From assembly GCA_910578505.1 (NCBI GenBank), contig CAJTPV010000002.1, forward strand, positions 62,001 to 126,000: DNA of 64,000 bases, given 5' to 3'. Below are positions 40,897 through 48,650 of this stretch, in pieces. The notes under the pieces are model-generated. The model saw only the letters and a list, made by a program, of their open reading frames with translations, did no database searches and was not told the origin of the DNA. Position 1 is the stretch's first letter. Each line of letters begins with the position of its first letter. The translations under genes and the position numbers were made by a program. Origin of the DNA: an uncultured Oscillospiraceae bacterium (lineage in GTDB: Bacteria; Bacillota; Clostridia; Oscillospirales; Oscillospiraceae).

Positions 40897-42159
40897 ATGA
40901 CGCGACAACTGCTGACAGATAACGTATATCTCACCTATGTTCCCTCGGAAAAATTCAAGACCAGCTTCCTCAGCGCCCAGATGGTCATGCCCCTGGCCAG
41001 CCGGACCGCCGGCCTCAACGCCCTGCTGGTGAACGTCCTCAGCCGGGGCACCGCCCGCTGCCCGGACATGGACGCCCTGGGCCGGGAGCTGGACATGCTC
41101 TACGGCGCCCGCCTGGACCCCGCCGTCCGGCGGAAGGGCGAAAACCAGATCTTCGGCTTTGTGGCCAGCTGCATTGACGACAAGTACCTCTCCGGCAGCG
41201 AGAAGCTGCTGGAGCCCCTGACCGAGCTGATGGGGGAGATGCTCTGCTCCCCCGCCCTCCAGGACGGACGGCTGAACCCGGCGTACGTGGAGAGCGAGCA
41301 GGCCAATCTCATCGACCTCATCCGCAGCGACGTCAACGACAAGCGGGCCTATGCCGCCCGCCGCCTGCGGGAGGAGATGTTCGCCGGCGAGCCCTTCGGC
41401 GTCAACCGCTTAGGCGCCGCCGGGGACGTGGAGGCCATCACCCCGGAGCAGCTGGACCGGCATTACCGCGCCATCCTGCCCCAGGTCCGGCTGGAGCTGT
41501 TCTACTGCGGCTCCGCCTCTGCGGAGCGGGCAGCCGCGGCCTACCGCCGGGCCCTGGCGGGCCTGCCCCGGTCCGGGGGGCTGGACGCCGCGGTCACCAG
41601 CCGCCGGGCCGCGCCGGCGCAGCCCCGCCTGGTGACGGAGGAGCTGGACGTCACCCAGGGCAAGCTGTGCATCGGCTACCGCACCGACAGCCCCGACGAG
41701 CACGCCTCCATCGTCGCCAACGCCATGTTCGGCGGCAGCAGCAACTCCAAGCTGTTCCTCAACGTGCGGGAAAGGCTGTCCCTGTGCTACTATGCCGGCA
41801 GCAGCTACGACCGGGAGAAGGGGGCGCTGATGGTGTCCTCGGGCATCGAGTTTGCAAACTACGACCGGGCCATGGCGGAGATCGCCGCCCAGCTGGCGGC
41901 CATCCAGCGGGGGGACTGGGAGGACTGGGAGTTTACAGGGGCCAAGAGCTACCTGCTCAACAACTTCCGCTCCATGGAGGACTTCGCCTCCTCCCTGGAG
42001 AGCTACCTGCTGTTCCAGGCGGTCAGCGGCAGCAAGGAGACGCTGGGCGAGCTGATGGAGGCCGTGGAGGCCGTGACGCCGGAGCGGGTCATGGAGGCCG
42101 CCAGGGCCATCCGCCCGGATACCATTTATTTCCTCAAGGGGAAGGAGACACAGGAATGA
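40897..42159 (+). CDS. M16-family peptidase-like protein, non-catalytic (YmfF-type)
   Basis: 420 residues with the M16 (insulinase) fold. Where the zinc motif HxxEH would be, the sequence reads LGRELDMLYGA, so catalysis is lost. The C-terminal M16 domain is well kept (NAMFGGSSNSKLFLNVRERLS then CYYAGSS). It matches YmfF, which pairs with a catalytic YmfH; in Bacillus the pair has been linked to EF-P 5-aminopentanol modification. Overlaps the ymfH-type gene by 4 bases (ATGA). Confidence 0.85.
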   Translation: MTRQLLTDNVYLTYVPSEKFKTSFLSAQMVMPLASRTAGLNALLVNVLSRGTARCPDMDALGRELDMLYGARLDPAVRRKGENQIFGFVASCIDDKYLSGSEKLLEPLTELMGEMLCSPALQDGRLNPAYVESEQANLIDLIRSDVNDKRAYAARRLREEMFAGEPFGVNRLGAAGDVEAITPEQLDRHYRAILPQVRLELFYCGSASAERAAAAYRRALAGLPRSGGLDAAVTSRRAAPAQPRLVTEELDVTQGKLCIGYRTDSPDEHASIVANAMFGGSSNSKLFLNVRERLSLCYYAGSSYDREKGALMVSSGIEFANYDRAMAEIAAQLAAIQRGDWEDWEFTGAKSYLLNNFRSMEDFASSLESYLLFQAVSGSKETLGELMEAVEAVTPERVMEAARAIRPDTIYFLKGKETQE

Positions 42160-43427
42160 TCGTGAAGGAATACCCCCGTCTGGGAGAAAAGATTTACCGG
42201 CACAGGCTGTCCAACGGCCTGGAGGTGGTGGTGGCCAGCAAGCCGCGCCACGCCCGCAGCTACGCCTTTTTTGCCACCCGGTACGGCGGCATGGACCTGC
42301 GCTTCCAGCTGGACGGACGCTGGCTGGACACCCCCGCCGGCATCGCCCACTACCTGGAGCACAAGATGTTTGACACCAAGGAGGGGAACGTGCTCCAGGA
42401 GTTCGCCAAAAACGGCGCCTATGACAACGCCTTCACCAGCAACGCCATCACCGCCTACCACGTGGAGTGTACGGAGCACTTCTATGAAAACCTCCGCCTG
42501 CTGCTCAGCTTTGTGTCCGTGCCCTACTTCACGGATGAGAGCGTGGAGAAGGAGCAGGGCATCATCGCCCAGGAGATCCGCATGACGGAGGACGACCCCG
42601 ACTGGCGGGTCTACGCCGACCTGATGGAGAGCCTGTATGAGGACAGCCCGGTCCGGGTCCCGGTGGCCGGCACGGTGGAGAGCATCCGGCAGATTACGCC
42701 CCAGACCCTCTACGACTGCCACAAGGCCTTCTATACGCCGTCCAACATGATCCTGGTGTGCGTGGGCAATCTGGACCCGGAGCAGGTGGTGCGGACAGCG
42801 GAGGAGATTCTGCCCAAAGAGAGCGGCCCCGTCATCGCCCGGGATTACGGCCAGGAGAAGAGCCTGCTCCCGGTCCGGCAGGAGTCCCGCCGGACCATGG
42901 AGGTGGCCATGCCCATGTTCCTGGCGGGGTACAAGTGCGCCCTTGAGGAGAGCGGGGACGCCCACCTGCGCCAGAGCATCATTGGGGACCTGGCCTGCGA
43001 CGTGCTCTTCGGCGACTCCAGCCCCCTGTATACCCGGCTGTACGCCGAGGGGGCCATCAACGGCAGCCTGGGCGGCAACTTCGACCTGCTGCCGGGGGCG
43101 GCGTATCTGTACGTGGGCGGCGACGCCAAGGACCCCCGCTATGTATTTGACGCAATCACCGCCCAGGCCCGGCGGCTGGGGCAGGAGGGCATCGACGGCA
43201 GCTTCTACGAGCAGATCCGCCGGGCCTCCTACGGGCAGATGATCCGGAGCCTGAATTCCTTTGAGAACATCGCGGTAAGCATGACGGAGGGCTACTTCCG
43301 CCGCTTCGACTACTACCACTTCCCGGAGGTCTTCGCGTCTGTGAGCAAGGCGGATGTGGAGGCGTTCCTGCGGGAGAACGTGACGGAGGAGCGGGCGGCG
43401 CTGTCCATCATCGACCCGGCCCAGTGA
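42156..43427 (+). CDS. M16-family zinc peptidase, catalytic (YmfH-type)
   Basis: 423 residues. Zinc and catalytic motif H65-YL-E68-H69 (HYLEHKMFDTKEG), followed by NAFTSNAITAYHVECTEHF and the third ligand region (ESVEKEQGIIAQEI). Partners the non-catalytic subunit encoded just upstream to form an M16 heterodimer. Predicted cytoplasmic. Precedes lgt by 16 bases in the same operon. Confidence 0.9.
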   Translation: MIVKEYPRLGEKIYRHRLSNGLEVVVASKPRHARSYAFFATRYGGMDLRFQLDGRWLDTPAGIAHYLEHKMFDTKEGNVLQEFAKNGAYDNAFTSNAITAYHVECTEHFYENLRLLLSFVSVPYFTDESVEKEQGIIAQEIRMTEDDPDWRVYADLMESLYEDSPVRVPVAGTVESIRQITPQTLYDCHKAFYTPSNMILVCVGNLDPEQVVRTAEEILPKESGPVIARDYGQEKSLLPVRQESRRTMEVAMPMFLAGYKCALEESGDAHLRQSIIGDLACDVLFGDSSPLYTRLYAEGAINGSLGGNFDLLPGAAYLYVGGDAKDPRYVFDAITAQARRLGQEGIDGSFYEQIRRASYGQMIRSLNSFENIAVSMTEGYFRRFDYYHFPEVFASVSKADVEAFLRENVTEERAALSIIDPAQ

Positions 43428-43443
43428 CACGGAGGGAGCAGCT

Positions 43444-44376
43444 ATGAACGTGAGAACGGATATGCCCATCAGCTTTCCCGGCCTGTTTCCGGACTGGTCG
43501 TTCAACCCCTCCCGGGTGGCCATTGACGTGGGCAACGGGATCTACTGGTACGGCATCATCATCTGCGCAGGCCTGATCCTGGCGGTCCTCTTCTGCGCCT
43601 GGCGGGCCAAGGACTACGGCCTGACGGGCGACAACGTATACGACATGATTATCTGGCAGATCCCCCTCTGTATTCTCGGCTCAAGGATCTACTACGTGGT
43701 ATTTTATCTGGATCTGTACCGGAACGGGGACGGCAGTCTGAACTGGGGCAAGATCGCCGCCATCTGGGACGGCGGACTGGCCATCTACGGCACGGTCATC
43801 ATGTCGTGCATCGTGCTGTGGATCTTCTGCAAGCGGAAAAAAATCCCCTTTGGCGCGTTTGCGGACCTGGGGTGCATGGGCCTGCTGATCGGGCAGTCTG
43901 TGGGGCGCTGGGGGAACTTCATGAACCGGGAGGCCTTCGGGGGCGAGACGACCGTACCCTGGCGGATGCGGCTGTGGACGTCGGCCACGGAGTATATCGA
44001 GGTGCACCCCACGTTTTTCTACGAGAGCCTGTGGAATCTGATCGGCCTGCTGCTGATTGTCCTTCTGATTGCCCGCGCCAGGACCTTCGACGGGGAAAAC
44101 ACGTGCTTCTATTTCATCTGGTACGGCATTGGGCGGGCCTGGATCGAGGGCATGCGGACGGACAGCCTCTATTTTTTCAACGCCCAGCTGTTCGGCCAGC
44201 CGGTGCGGGTCAGCCAGGTGCTGAGTCTGGTGCTGGCGGCGGCGGCGTTTGTGGTGCTGGTGGTGAACAAGCGGCGGCATCCCCACGGGCGTGAGGCGCT
44301 GTATGTGACGCGGAAAGCGGCCATGGAGGCCGTTTCCCCGCAGGAGGAGCAGGAGGCAGCGGAGCATGAGCCATAA
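43444..44376 (+). CDS. lgt: Prolipoprotein diacylglyceryl transferase
   Basis: 310 residues, about seven membrane helices. Lgt landmarks: YWYGIIICAGLI, WDGGLAIYGT, the signature LIGQSVGRWGNFMNREAFGG, and GIGRAWIEGMRTDSLYF. It attaches diacylglycerol to the lipobox cysteine, the first step in maturing the several lipoproteins of this window. The ~30-residue charged C-terminal tail exceeds the E. coli protein. Overlaps sirC by 11 bases. Confidence 0.95.
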   Translation: MNVRTDMPISFPGLFPDWSFNPSRVAIDVGNGIYWYGIIICAGLILAVLFCAWRAKDYGLTGDNVYDMIIWQIPLCILGSRIYYVVFYLDLYRNGDGSLNWGKIAAIWDGGLAIYGTVIMSCIVLWIFCKRKKIPFGAFADLGCMGLLIGQSVGRWGNFMNREAFGGETTVPWRMRLWTSATEYIEVHPTFFYESLWNLIGLLLIVLLIARARTFDGENTCFYFIWYGIGRAWIEGMRTDSLYFFNAQLFGQPVRVSQVLSLVLAAAAFVVLVVNKRRHPHGREALYVTRKAAMEAVSPQEEQEAAEHEP

Positions 44377-44815
44377 GCGCTTTCCCCTGTTTCTGGACCT
44401 GACGGGCCGCCGGGCGGTGGTGCTGGGCGGGGGGACGGTGGGTCTTCGCCGGGCGGCGGCGCTGGCCCGGTTTGGGGCGGAGGTCACGGTGATCTCCCCC
44501 CATCTGTCCGGGGCGCTGGAGGGCATCCGGCATATCCCCCGCGCCTATCAAGCGGGGGACCTGGCGGGGGCCTTTCTGGCCGTGGCCGCGGTCAACGACC
44601 CATCGGTCAACGCCGCCGCAGGCCGGGAGGCGCGTGCGCGGGGCATCCTCTTCAACCGGTCAGACGATCCGGCGGCGTGCGACTTTTTCTTTCCCGCGCT
44701 CTGTGAAGGCGGCGGCGTAACAGCCGGCGTGGTAGGGGACGGCTCCGACCACCGCCGGACTGCCGCCGCCGCGCAGCGGATACGGGAGATGCTGCAAAAC
44801 AATACCACCCATTAG
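44366..44815 (+). CDS. Precorrin-2 dehydrogenase (siroheme synthase N-terminal domain)
   Basis: 149 residues. NAD-binding GGGTVGLRRAAALARFGAEV, then NDPSVNAAAGREAR and the FNRSDDPAACDFFFPA segment of the CysG/Met8 dehydrogenase domain. It oxidises precorrin-2 to sirohydrochlorin. It has only the dehydrogenase part, so the iron/cobalt chelatase must be elsewhere. First of the tetrapyrrole set sirC-hemC-cobA/hemD-hemB. Confidence 0.88.
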   Translation: MSHKRFPLFLDLTGRRAVVLGGGTVGLRRAAALARFGAEVTVISPHLSGALEGIRHIPRAYQAGDLAGAFLAVAAVNDPSVNAAAGREARARGILFNRSDDPAACDFFFPALCEGGGVTAGVVGDGSDHRRTAAAAQRIREMLQNNTTH

Positions 44816-44822
44816 TTTAGGG

Positions 44823-44884
44823 CCGCCCTTTTCAAAGGGCGGTGGGTCCAGGGCAAAGCCCTGGCGGGTTTGGGCGGAGCCCAA
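44823..44884. repeat. Triple-hairpin intergenic repeat before hemC
   Basis: Three perfect inverted repeats in 62 bases: CCGCCCTTT/AAAGGGCGG (44823-44842), CCAGGGC/GCCCTGG (44848-44864) and TTGGGC/GCCCAA (44870-44884). The last abuts the hemC ribosome site (ggagga). It looks like a dispersed GC-rich element, and similar-looking strings are common in related genomes as I recall. Confidence 0.65.
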
Positions 44885-44892
44885 GGAGGAGC

Positions 44893-45774
44893 ATGAAACT
44901 GATAGTAGGAAGCCGTGGGAGCCGGCTGGCGGTGATCCAGTCGGAGCTGGTGATGGGGGCCATCGCCCACTCCCACCCGGAAATCGAGCTGTCGCTGCTG
45001 ACCATGAAAACCACCGGGGACCGGATACTTGACCGGCCCCTGGACAAGATCGGCGGCAAGGGCCTGTTTGTGCGGGAGCTGGACGCCGCCCTGCGGGAGG
45101 GCAAAACAGACCTGACGGTCCACAGCTGCAAGGACCTGCCGGCGGAAATCCCGGCGGACCTGCCGCTGGCGGCATTCACCCGGCGGGAGGACCCGCGGGA
45201 CGCCCTGGTCCTCCCCCAGGGCGCAGCGGCGCTGCGCGGCCCCATCGGCTGCTCCAGCCTGCGGCGTCGGCTGCAGCTGGAGGCGCTGTTTCCCGGCGTG
45301 GAAACCGTGCCGGTGCGGGGCAACGTGATCACCCGGCTGGAAAAACTGGACCGGGGCGAATTCGGCGCGCTGGTGCTGGCGGCGGCGGGCCTGAAGCGGC
45401 TGGGCCTGGCGGAGCGTATCAGCCGGTATTTCACCGTGGACGAGATGATCCCCGCCGCGGGGCAGGGCATCCTGGCGGTGCAGTGCCGGGCGGGGATGGA
45501 CACCGCCTTTCTGGACGGCGTGGGGGACCGGGACGCGGCAATCTGCGCCCGCGCGGAGCGGGCCTACATACAGGCGCTGGACGGCGGCTGCTCGTCGCCG
45601 GTGGCGGCCCACGCCATAACGGACGGCAGCTCTGTCACCATCACAGGGCTGTACGTGGACGAGGCGGGCCGCGTCAGCCGCAAAACCGCCGGCGGCCCTG
45701 TTGAACAGGGGGAGGCGCTGGCGCGGGAACTGGCAAAACAGTTAAAGGAGGACGCATCATGGCGGGAAAAGTAA
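44893..45774 (+). CDS. hemC: Hydroxymethylbilane synthase
   Basis: 293 residues from ATG 44893 after ggagga. VGSRGSRLAVIQSELV start, DKIGGKGLFVRELDAAL, VHSCKDLP with the catalytic Asp region, VPVRGNVITRL, and the dipyrromethane-binding cysteine in GGCSSPVAAHA. It joins four porphobilinogens into hydroxymethylbilane. Its end overlaps the cobA/hemD gene by 16 bases. Confidence 0.96.
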   Translation: MKLIVGSRGSRLAVIQSELVMGAIAHSHPEIELSLLTMKTTGDRILDRPLDKIGGKGLFVRELDAALREGKTDLTVHSCKDLPAEIPADLPLAAFTRREDPRDALVLPQGAAALRGPIGCSSLRRRLQLEALFPGVETVPVRGNVITRLEKLDRGEFGALVLAAAGLKRLGLAERISRYFTVDEMIPAAGQGILAVQCRAGMDTAFLDGVGDRDAAICARAERAYIQALDGGCSSPVAAHAITDGSSVTITGLYVDEAGRVSRKTAGGPVEQGEALARELAKQLKEDASWREK

Positions 45775-47270
45775 CGCTGGTGGGCGCCGGTCCCGGCGAT
45801 CCGGGGCTGCTGACAGTCAAGGGCCGCCGGGCGCTGGAGAGCGCGGAGGTGGTGGTCTACGACCGCCTGGTGGGGCCGGAGGTGCTGGCCCTGATCCCGG
45901 AGACGGCCAGGGCCATCGACGTGGGGAAGGAGGCGTCCCGCCACCTGATCCCGCAGGAGCAAATCAACGACATCCTGCTGCGGGAGGGCCTGGCGGGCCA
46001 CAACGTGGTGCGGCTGAAGGGGGGCGACCCCTTTGTGTTCGGCCGGGGCGGCGAGGAGCTGGAGGCCCTGGCCCGCGGGGGCGTGGACTTCGAGGTGGTT
46101 CCCGGCGTCACGTCCGCCATCGCGGCGGCGGCCTACGGGGGCATCCCCGTGACCCACCGGGAGCACAGCTCCTCCTTCCACATCATCACGGGCCGGGCCA
46201 AGCGGGGCCAGGACCCGGCGATCGACTACAGGGCCCTTGTACAGGGCGGGGGGACGCTGGTGTTCCTGATGAGCGTGTCCGCCGCGCCGAAGATCGCGGA
46301 GGGGCTGCTGGGGGCGGGCATGGCCCCGGACACCCCTGCCGCCATGGTGGAAAACGGCACCCTGCCCAGCCAGCGGCGCTGTGACGCCACGCTGGAGACC
46401 CTGCCCCGGAAAATGGCGGAGATGGGCATCCACAGCCCCGCGCTGCTGATCGTAGGCGGCGTGTGTACCCTGGGGCCGCTGCTGTGCTGGTTTGCGCGGC
46501 GTCCCCTCCACGGGAAGCGGGTGCTGGTGACCCGCCCCAAGGGCCGGGCCGGGACTTTGTCGGACCGGCTGCGGGACCTGGGGGCCGGCGTGTGGGAACT
46601 GCCCTGCATCGCCACGGAGCCCATTGCCCCCTGCCCGGCAATGGAGGAGGCGCTGCGAAACATCCGCCGGTACCAATGGCTGGCCTTCACCAGTCCCACG
46701 GGGGTGGAGGTCTTCTGGAACTGCCTGCGGGGGCTGGGCCGGGACGCCCGGGCCCTGGGCGGCGTGAAGCTGGCGGCCATCGGCTCCGCTACGGCAAAAG
46801 CGCTGGAGGACTGCGGTCTCACGGCAGATTTGGTGCCGGCGGTCTACGACGGGGCCCATCTGGGGGCGGCGCTGGCGGAGCAGGCCGGGGGCAAGGTGCT
46901 GCTGCTGCGGGCCGAGATCGGGTCCCCCGTCCTGACGGAGCGGCTGGAGCAGGCCGGGGTCTCCTACGACGACATCGCCGTCTACCGCACCCACTACGGC
47001 AGCCCCCATTCGCCGCAGCTGCGGAGCGCTCTGGAGGCCGGTGAGCTGGACTATGTCACCTTCACCTCCGCCTCCACGGTCAAGGGCTTTGCCGCCGCGG
47101 CGGGCGAGGGGGCGGACTTCAGCGGCATTGTGGGCCTGTGCATCGGGGAGCAGACCGCCGCCGAGGCCAGGCGGCACGGCATCCCCGTCCGGGTGGCAGA
47201 GGCGGCCACCATCGACGCCCTGACCGCCCTGGCCTGCGCTGTTTCCAAGCAGGATACCATCGACACATGA
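45759..47270 (+). CDS. Fused uroporphyrinogen-III C-methyltransferase / synthase (CobA-HemD)
   Basis: 503 residues. Residues ~1-240 are SUMT (CobA): VGAGPGDPGLLTVKGRRAL, the KGGDPFVFGRGGEEL motif and PGVTSAIAAAAYGGIPVTHR. Residues ~250-503 are uroporphyrinogen-III synthase (HemD): RPLHGKRVLVTRPKGRAG, AFTSPTGVEVFW, then TFTSASTVKGF. It closes the ring of hydroxymethylbilane and dimethylates it to precorrin-2, feeding siroheme and cobamides. The fusion is common in Clostridia. Confidence 0.95.
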   Translation: MAGKVTLVGAGPGDPGLLTVKGRRALESAEVVVYDRLVGPEVLALIPETARAIDVGKEASRHLIPQEQINDILLREGLAGHNVVRLKGGDPFVFGRGGEELEALARGGVDFEVVPGVTSAIAAAAYGGIPVTHREHSSSFHIITGRAKRGQDPAIDYRALVQGGGTLVFLMSVSAAPKIAEGLLGAGMAPDTPAAMVENGTLPSQRRCDATLETLPRKMAEMGIHSPALLIVGGVCTLGPLLCWFARRPLHGKRVLVTRPKGRAGTLSDRLRDLGAGVWELPCIATEPIAPCPAMEEALRNIRRYQWLAFTSPTGVEVFWNCLRGLGRDARALGGVKLAAIGSATAKALEDCGLTADLVPAVYDGAHLGAALAEQAGGKVLLLRAEIGSPVLTERLEQAGVSYDDIAVYRTHYGSPHSPQLRSALEAGELDYVTFTSASTVKGFAAAAGEGADFSGIVGLCIGEQTAAEARRHGIPVRVAEAATIDALTALACAVSKQDTIDT

Positions 47271-47290
47271 CTGACAGGAGGAACCACCCT

Positions 47291-48274
47291 ATGGAACTGA
47301 TCCACCGTCCCCGCCGCCTGCGCCGTACGGACGCGGTGCGGCGGCTGTGCCGGGAGACCCGCATGTCCCCGGACAGCCTCATTTACCCCATTTTTGTCGA
47401 CGAAACTCTCTCCGGCGTCCGCCCCATCCCCAGCCTGCCGGGGCAGAACCACTACGGCCTGGACAGCGTGACCCAGGCTGTGGCGGAGTGCCTGTCCCAC
47501 GGCGTGACCCACTGCATGCTCTTCGGCCTGCCGGCGGCGAAGGACGCCTGCGGCAGCTCGGCCTGGGCGGAAAACGGGGTCATCCAGCAGGCGGTGCGGG
47601 CCATCAAGGCGGCATACCCGGATTTTTACGTCATCACCGACGTGTGCCTGTGCGAGTACACGGACCACGGCCACTGCGGCATCCTCCACGGCTGCGAGGT
47701 GGACAACGACGAGACATTAGACGTGCTGGCCAAGGTGGCGGTGAGCCACGCTCTGGCGGGAGCGGACATGGTGGCCCCGTCGGACATGATGGACGGCCAC
47801 GTGGCCGCCCTGCGGCAGGCCCTAGACGGCGCGGGATGCCAGCACGTCCCCATTATGGCCTACTCGGCCAAGTACGCCTCGGCGTTCTACGGCCCCTTCC
47901 GGGCGGCGGCGGGCTCCGCCCCCTCCTTCGGGGACCGGCGGGGCTACCAGATGGACCCCCACAACCGGAAGGAGGCATTGCGGGAGTGCGCCCTGGACGC
48001 GGCGGAGGGGGCGGACATCCTGATGGTCAAGCCGGCCCTGAGCTATCTGGACGTGATCCGGGAGTGCGCCGACGCCTTTGACCAGCCCATGTGCGCCTAC
48101 TCCGTGTCCGGCGAGTACGCCATGGTGAAGGCCGCTGCCGCCGCCGGGCTGGTGGATGAGCGCCGCGTGATGTGCGAGATCGCGGTGGCGGTGTTCCGGG
48201 CCGGGGCGGACATGCTGATCACCTACTACGCCAAGGAGCTGGCGGACGCCATCCGGCAGGGGGAGATCGGGTAG
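47291..48274 (+). CDS. hemB: Delta-aminolevulinic acid dehydratase (porphobilinogen synthase)
   Basis: 327 residues from ATG 47291 (ribosome site aggaggaacc). Zinc-type cysteines in DVCLCEYTDHGHCG, Schiff-base lysines in MAYSAKYASAFYGPF and ILMVKPALSYLDV. It condenses two ALA molecules to porphobilinogen. ALA-forming genes (hemA/hemL) are not in the window. Last gene of the tetrapyrrole set. Confidence 0.96.
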   Translation: MELIHRPRRLRRTDAVRRLCRETRMSPDSLIYPIFVDETLSGVRPIPSLPGQNHYGLDSVTQAVAECLSHGVTHCMLFGLPAAKDACGSSAWAENGVIQQAVRAIKAAYPDFYVITDVCLCEYTDHGHCGILHGCEVDNDETLDVLAKVAVSHALAGADMVAPSDMMDGHVAALRQALDGAGCQHVPIMAYSAKYASAFYGPFRAAAGSAPSFGDRRGYQMDPHNRKEALRECALDAAEGADILMVKPALSYLDVIRECADAFDQPMCAYSVSGEYAMVKAAAAAGLVDERRVMCEIAVAVFRAGADMLITYYAKELADAIRQGEIG

Positions 48275-48285
48275 CTCCAGCGTCA

Positions 48286-48312
48286 GGGCCTCCGGCTAAG
48301 CCGGAGGCCCTT
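48286..48312 (+). terminator. Terminator after hemB
   Basis: Perfect 11-bp stem 48286-48296 with 48300-48310, loop TAA, 11 bases after the stop. Only two Ts follow. Confidence 0.7.
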
Positions 48313-48504
48313 GGCGTCCCCAGGGGCGGGGCCGCCCGCTCTATAAAGTTCGAGCAAACTTTTATATACAATTTATTCACAAAATTACCAGCAAAAGGAA
48401 AACAGCGCTGTTCACCTGACAGCCACTGCCGCAAAAGTGCCCGCAAGGGAAATCCCTTTACAGGTTCGGCGGCGCCAATTTTTGAAGAATGTACCATCTT
48501 GCTC
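48313..48504. other. Intergenic region upstream of the pel promoter
   Basis: AT-rich at 48345-48400. Contains a perfect 12-bp palindrome aacagcgctgtt (48401-48412) that could be an operator. No gene and no c-di-GMP riboswitch core were found here. Confidence 0.45.
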
Positions 48505-48532
48505 TTGCAATTTCGGTGCGCTATGATATAAT
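48505..48532 (+). promoter_or_regulatory. Promoter of the pel operon
   Basis: TTGCAA (48505-48510), 16-bp spacer, TATAAT (48527-48532), giving a ~110-base leader before the ATG at 48651. It is the only convincing promoter before the ten-gene operon. Confidence 0.7.
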
Positions 48533-48547
48533 AGTCAGGAAATCAAT

Positions 48548-48569
48548 GCCGGGCGACGCGCCGCCCGGC
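48548..48569 (+). other. Strong hairpin in the pel leader
   Basis: Perfect 8-bp GCCGGGCG/CGCCCGGC stem with a 6-nt loop near the predicted 5' end of the transcript. There is no T-run, so RNA stabilisation or protein binding is more likely than termination. Confidence 0.6.
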
Positions 48570-48650
48570 CGGCGGCGTACCGACAGACCATGACAGCCAC
48601 CCCCGATCGAAGCGCTGCGGCCTGTCCGCGCCGCGGAAAGTGAGAGAACG

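Noticed and set aside
48313..48650. Possible c-di-GMP riboswitch before pelD
   Set aside because: The conserved core blocks of class I or II aptamers are not present; only simple hairpins are seen.
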